This document shows, piece by piece, positions 59,924 to 64,000 of a stretch of DNA of 64,000 nucleotides. Source of the stretch: Apiospora phragmitis (Eukaryota > Ascomycota > Sordariomycetes > Amphisphaeriales > Apiosporaceae); contig JAQQWL010000009.1 of the NCBI GenBank assembly GCA_038363925.1, forward strand, positions 2,728,001-2,792,000, in the 5' to 3' direction. The position numbers were made by a program, and so were the translations under genes. Under the pieces are notes generated by a model. The model made no database searches. It was given only the letters and a program-made list of their open reading frames with translations, and had not been told where the DNA came from. The stretch's first letter is position 1, and the number at the start of each line of letters is the position of its first letter.

Positions 59924-61678
59924 ATGGAGGATCACAGTGTGGCCCTGAGCCCTGGCGAACAGGACCAAGACTACAAGACGATGACGGACCAAGACGCGGC
60001 ACTCAAAGCTCCCGAGGACAACCCCTCGCACGGAATAGAGCGAATCGAGACCATCCCCACCGGCGTGAACGCGTCGGGGCACACCCAGGAGCTGGCCCGG
60101 AACTTCAACCTCCTATCGCTGGCGGGCGTGGGCCTGGTCGTGGGCACAGTGTGGCCGGCGGTGGGCGGGTCGATCCTGACGGCCATCTTCAACGGCGGGC
60201 CGCCAGGCGTGCTCTACGAGTTCCTCACGGTGACGGCCTTCTACAGCACCGTGGCCGCCAGCGTCGCCGAGCTGGCCAGCGCCATCCCGTCGTCCGCGGG
60301 CGTCTACCACTGGGCCTCAGTGACGCCCGGCCAAAGCGGCGGCGGCGGCTGGGGCCGCGCCGTCGGCTTCTTCGCCGGCTGGTGGAACTACCTCGCCTGG
60401 GTCCTGGGTGCCGCCAGCATGGCCTCCATCTTCGCCAATACCGTCGTGCAGATGTACGCCGTCAACCACCCGGGCTTTGTGGCCCAGTCCTGGCACGTCT
60501 TCGTCGTGTACCTCGTCGCGACATGGCTTGCGTGCGCGCTGGTGTGCTTCGCGAACGGCGCCATGCCGCGCCTGAACACGTTTGGTATATTTGCGGTGCT
60601 GGTCGGCTTTTTCGTCACCGTCATCGTGGTCGCCGTGATGCCGGGCCGCGACGGGCGCCCGCCCCATGCGACATCGTCATTCGTCTGGAAGGAGTGGTCA
60701 ACCGCTCTGGGCTATCCAGACGGGTTCGTCTTCATCGCAGGCATGGTGAACGGCGCGTACAGCTTGGGCGCCGTCGACCCTCTCACCCACTTGGCCGAGG
60801 AGATTCCAAATCCCGAGCGCAACGTTCCCATCGCCATCGGCTTGCAGTTCAGCATCGGCTTCAGCACGGGATTCTGCTACCTCGTGGCCATCATGTACGC
60901 TATTAATAACTACGATGCCCTTTTTGAGTCGTCTTACCCGATTGCCGAGATCTACCGGCAGGCCACCGGGTCCGCCGCGGGAGTGACGGGACTTTTGGCC
61001 ATTGTCATGGTGTGCATCGGGCTGACCGTAATCGGTCTTTACATGACGGCGGGGCGAACGCTGTGGACGCTGGCCCGCGATGGCGCCACGCCCTTCTCCG
61101 ACCGCCTCGCGCACGTGAACCCGCGCTTCCAAGTCCCGATTGCGTCGACGGTCGCCTCGGCCTGCCTCGTCACCGTGCTGGGCTGCATCTACGTGGGCAG
61201 CAGTACCGCCTTCAACGCCTTCGTCGGCAGCTTCCTGCTCCTCATCACGAGCTCGTACCTGGCCGCCATCCTGCCCAACCTGCTCACGGGCCGGAAGAAT
61301 ATCCGGTACGGGCCCTTCCGCCTGTGCGGCTGGCGCGGCTTCGCGGTCAACGGGGTCGCCTGCGCCTACATGCTGGTGTGGTTCGTCGTCTACAGCTTCC
61401 CCTTCGCGCTACCGGCCGACGACGCCCAGACCATGAACTACGCGTGCCTGATCTGGGGCGGGCTCACGCTGCTGTTCAGCCTGTGGTGGCTCGTGGTCGC
61501 GCGGCACGGGTACCAGGGCCCGACCACGACGGGAGGCGGTCTTAGCGCCGTGCACGAGGGTCGGAGTGTGGTTCCGGTCTCGAGGAGCCGTGAGGTCCAG
61601 ACTTTGTTTTTGTTTTGGATGGGGTACCATTTTGCGTTTGTCTTAGAATTGCGCCCAGGTCTATTATTAGTAAGGTAG
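59924..61678 (+). CDS. amino acid/choline (GABA-permease type) transporter
   Basis: APC-superfamily permease of the fungal ACT family (GABA permease Uga4, choline permease Hnm1). Start at 59924 (MEDHSVALSPGEQDQDY) rather than the in-frame ATG at 59894, because the acidic tail before the first helix matches family style. 584 residues with about 12 hydrophobic segments. NFNLLSLAGVGLVVGTVWPA opens TM1, and the family block YEFLTVTAFYSTVAASVAEL is followed by ASAIPSSAGVYHWAS, then FFAGWWNYLAWVLGAASMAS. Later blocks are GAVDPLTHLAEEIPNPERNV, AGRTLWTLARDGATPFSDRL and PIASTVASACLVTVLGCIYV. No intron or frameshift; GC-rich third positions. The C-terminus after ARHGYQG is longer and more hydrophobic than usual. 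Substrate not determinable. Confidence 0.92.
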   Translation: MEDHSVALSPGEQDQDYKTMTDQDAALKAPEDNPSHGIERIETIPTGVNASGHTQELARNFNLLSLAGVGLVVGTVWPAVGGSILTAIFNGGPPGVLYEFLTVTAFYSTVAASVAELASAIPSSAGVYHWASVTPGQSGGGGWGRAVGFFAGWWNYLAWVLGAASMASIFANTVVQMYAVNHPGFVAQSWHVFVVYLVATWLACALVCFANGAMPRLNTFGIFAVLVGFFVTVIVVAVMPGRDGRPPHATSSFVWKEWSTALGYPDGFVFIAGMVNGAYSLGAVDPLTHLAEEIPNPERNVPIAIGLQFSIGFSTGFCYLVAIMYAINNYDALFESSYPIAEIYRQATGSAAGVTGLLAIVMVCIGLTVIGLYMTAGRTLWTLARDGATPFSDRLAHVNPRFQVPIASTVASACLVTVLGCIYVGSSTAFNAFVGSFLLLITSSYLAAILPNLLTGRKNIRYGPFRLCGWRGFAVNGVACAYMLVWFVVYSFPFALPADDAQTMNYACLIWGGLTLLFSLWWLVVARHGYQGPTTTGGGLSAVHEGRSVVPVSRSREVQTLFLFWMGYHFAFVLELRPGLLLVR

Positions 61679-62160
61679 CATCCAACACGGCTTGTCACGT
61701 TACGTTTGTCGATTCTCCATCGTTCCTGCAAGCTGGTGTTCAGTCGCCCACTGTCTTAGGAGATTGATATTTTAGACGTTCCCGTCTAGTTCTCGCATGC
61801 AAATCGCGTATCTGCAATTGGGTTCCATAGCAGCCGGGCCGAATTCATTAATAACTAAGTAGCAAGACATGCTACGGTGTTGTGGTGGAAACCCATAAAC
61901 ATATGAGTAAGTGCATGATGTTCAACAGCCCATCAACCTCGGCAGAACGGAAACACGGCATCGAGTGCGGTGCTTTGTTCTTCAATTGGTATTGATGGAA
62001 ATTCCACTGTGGTTGCCCGTATGATCGATCGGCTGTGCTTGTCAGTTCGATCATGTTATAAGGTTACCTAGTGGCAGAAGCTAGTGGGTCGGATCAATCG
62101 ACTGGACTGAACGCTTCTTCGCTTCAGGGACTTCTTAGCGCACTTGATGCCCTACGGTTA

Positions 62161-62184
62161 AGCACTTAAGCACTTAAGCACTTA
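62161..62184 (+). repeat. three tandem AGCACTTA units
   Basis: Three perfect 8-bp copies, then a partial copy (CACTTA), about 560 bp before the secreted-protein start. Confidence 0.8.
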
Positions 62185-62587
62185 CACTTACATCAGTGCC
62201 GCACCCGCATGCTTACATATTGGCTTGCACTGACACCTCCTGCTGATGTCATGTTCTTAGTTAGACCGTCAACCGTCTGGAAGCCTTCTTTTTGCCCTTT
62301 TCGGTTCATGGCCCGGATTGGTCTATTTTCAAGTTCCTCATTTGGTCTCAGAGTCTCTGCCCTGACTTGACGAACACGTTACATTGGGCAGGTGAGTTGG
62401 CAGTTGCATTGCCCCCCTTGACCCCGTAAGTAACTGGCCCCACCCCTCCTCTCCTGCTTTGCCGGGTGTGGATACGAGATCTGAACTGCCGATCATCGTC
62501 ATTCAGGGACCAAGAAGCAAGAGACGAAGGAGCATTAAGCATGGTTTCCTTTTTTCGACACATCGGATAGCTTACGATGGCTCCTCA

Positions 62588-62595
62588 TATAAATA
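62588..62595 (+). promoter_or_regulatory. TATA box candidate
   Basis: TATAAATA about 150 bp upstream of the ATG at 62744. The stretch before the ATG is CAA/CCA-rich, a common highly expressed leader in moulds. Confidence 0.5.
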
Positions 62596-62743
62596 AAACC
62601 TCGAAAGCGCCGCCTGTTTGATATTGATATTACTCACAAGCCACTCCCACATCCTCCACGACGATAATACAATATCATCATAAAACCAACTCACACTCTT
62701 AGTCTTTCACCAACAACCAACAACCAGCAACTCATCGATCAAT

Positions 62744-63271
62744 ATGAAGTTCTCTACTGCCGCTCTTGTTGTTGCTGCTTCCGCCGTCGTCTCTGGCGCG
62801 GCTATCCAGAAGCGCAGTGTCGTCTACCAAGTCTCCGACTTCAGCGCTGCATGCATTCCTCACAGCACCCAATGCCTGTAAGTCTGCTTGCGCCTTTTCC
62901 AGGCGATGGCCATCCTGGCACAGGAAGAAATCAAAACCTAACAATTCTCTTCAAGGTATGAGTTCGGCGTCTTCCAGCCCGGCACCATGCAGACCGACCC
63001 CATCCCCTGCCAGGCCATGGTCTCGGCCAACATCGACGGCACCCTGCCCGACGTCATGTACGGCGCGTGCGAGCAGTCGTCGCGCACCTTCAATGTCGTT
63101 CGCGACGCCGAGGGCCTGGGCTTCCTCGTCCAGGCGCCCGTCAGCCCGCGCAGCAACACCACCGGCGTCTACCACATCCCCAACAGCGACCTCGTCATGT
63201 CCGACCGGCCCAACGCCGTTGTGCAGAGCTACGCCGGCCCTAAGGCCTTTGACCTCGATTTTCTTGTCTAG
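62744..63271 (+). CDS. small secreted four-cysteine protein, AltA1-like candidate
   Basis: Exons 62744-62877 and 62956-63271 give 149 residues. Signal peptide 1-18 (MKFSTAALVVAASAVVSG), then a possible Kex2 site (K23-R24). The mature part has exactly four cysteines, C37, C44, C63 and C83, in VSDFSAACIPHSTQCLYEFG, PIPCQAM and MYGACEQSS, with an alternating beta-strand pattern and one NTT glycosylation site. The size, cysteine count and FSAxCxPHSxxCxYEF layout recall the AltA1/hypersensitive-response-inducing secreted beta-barrel proteins of plant-associated moulds; this is from memory and not certain. Intact, with a TATA-like box and a CA-rich leader, so probably well expressed. Confidence 0.85.
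62878..62955 (+). other. intron of the 62744 gene
   Basis: 78 bp, GTAAGT..TTCAAG, phase 2 (CT/G). Confidence 0.9.
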
Positions 63272-64000
63272 AAACTGAGCACTCCAAAATGAGGTGTGGC
63301 GAAGGGGGGGGGGGGGTTATATAATAGAATTAAGAATGCGTATATATAGCAAGGGTAGAACACCCTCAAATTTTAATGAACCATGATCACAAGAAAGCAA
63401 CGCCAATGCAACCTATCTTATCGTTAGCCAGTGTTATTGGTCTGTCTTGCTGTATATGGAATGCGCAAGTGCCACCATGATGAATACGATTGGTCATTGA
63501 ATACCCAGAACTAGAAGGTATTATTGACACCTACATACAGTACTGCAGCTGCCCAAGAAACATCTGCCAGTGATAGGCTTGGCAAGGTTAACAGTGGGTG
63601 CGTTTGCGGGGAGAATTAGGGAACTGGGGTTGAGTGCACGCTCCCTGCAATGGCCTGTGAGGTCATAGGTCGCATCAACACTGAAGCTCAGAGCAAATCA
63701 TGACAGACCTCACAAGGCCGCCTCCCACTACATGAAGCTCGCATGCGATATTATGGCGCAACCCTGAATTGCTAGTTAGTACAGCGACTACACCAAAGCA
63801 GGAGTATATGTCAGTTTTTGGCTACACCCTCTTCTTGCGCAGTCTCCTCCCTCTTGCGCTTGTCAGTCCACCAACCGAAGGCCGAGTGTGTTCAAAACAT
63901 CGTGGGATGCACCGGTAGACCCCAGTCGCACACCAAGTTCTCTGCAGCGCCATGGGATTCATGAGATCTAAGATAAGCTGCAGACTGGCTTTCTACAAAG
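63272..64000. other. 3' flank and intergenic, with G13 tract
   Basis: A run of 13 G lies at 63304-63316, just after the stop. No gene recognised to the end of the window. Confidence 0.5.

Larger units (their letters stand above)
61679..62743. other. intergenic
   Basis: Permease 3' flank and promoter of the secreted-protein gene. Includes an 8-bp tandem repeat at 62161-62184 and a TATA-like box. Confidence 0.5.

Noticed and set aside
60151..60906. 251-codon Arg-rich frame inside the permease gene
   Set aside because: Shifted-frame shadow of a strongly GC3-biased gene; the permease frame has clear membrane helices and family motifs.
62161..62184. CRISPR-like array
   Set aside because: Three contiguous 8-bp units with no spacers in a eukaryotic intergenic region; a simple tandem repeat.

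Overview
The window comes from a nuclear chromosome of a filamentous ascomycete (Pezizomycotina, most likely a Sordariomycete; the order cannot be fixed from this stretch). The evidence is short GT..AG introns of about 50-140 bp, a tRNA-Lys with an intron after position 37, and typical mould families: HET, 2EXR, F-box, SPA2, SSU72, UTP4, Rmd1/DUF155, small secreted proteins and a polyketide synthase relic. There is no operon structure and no bacterial or phage signal.

Layout. 1-8.8 kb: a doubtful small ORF, mitochondrial NADH-cytochrome b5 reductase (minus), then a decayed PAF-acetylhydrolase-like pseudogene in gene-poor DNA. 8.8-23 kb: a large disordered protein with a C-terminal Cys cluster, a secreted protein, an Rmd1/DUF155 protein (minus), a small Cys-containing secreted protein (minus), a Gfo/Idh/MocA oxidoreductase (minus) and an F-box protein (minus). 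23.9-36 kb: nicotinate phosphoribosyltransferase, a large membrane protein of unknown function (minus), a HET-domain gene with one in-frame stop, a 2EXR-domain protein (minus) and an MFS transporter of the allantoate-permease type (minus). 36.3-53 kb: an Nbp2/Skb5-like SH3 protein (minus), the CTD phosphatase SSU72, the polarisome scaffold SPA2 and the SSU-processome protein UTP4. 53-64 kb: AT-richer DNA with a degenerate tRNA-like element and tRNA-Lys(TTT), an aldo/keto reductase pseudogene, a relic of the KR-ACP end of a polyketide synthase, an intact amino-acid/choline-type permease and a small secreted four-cysteine protein.

Two kinds of breakage must be kept apart. Many conserved genes are split by single-base gains or losses, mostly at short homopolymers. 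When each shift is corrected and the introns removed, the lengths become exact multiples of three (mcr1 335 aa, NPT1 459, Gfo/Idh 445, SPA2 922, the disordered protein 1150, the membrane protein 877, F-box 564). Such genes are annotated as one CDS each, and assembly error is the likeliest cause. The PAF-acetylhydrolase, aldo/keto reductase and PKS copies also carry stops, deletions or lost catalytic residues and look truly dead. The HET gene has a single stop and is probably an inactive allele.

The housekeeping genes serve unrelated processes (redox, NAD salvage, transcription, ribosome assembly, polarity) and form no pathway. The right end (aldo/keto reductase, PKS relic, permease, secreted protein) resembles the eroded remains of an accessory or secondary-metabolite locus.
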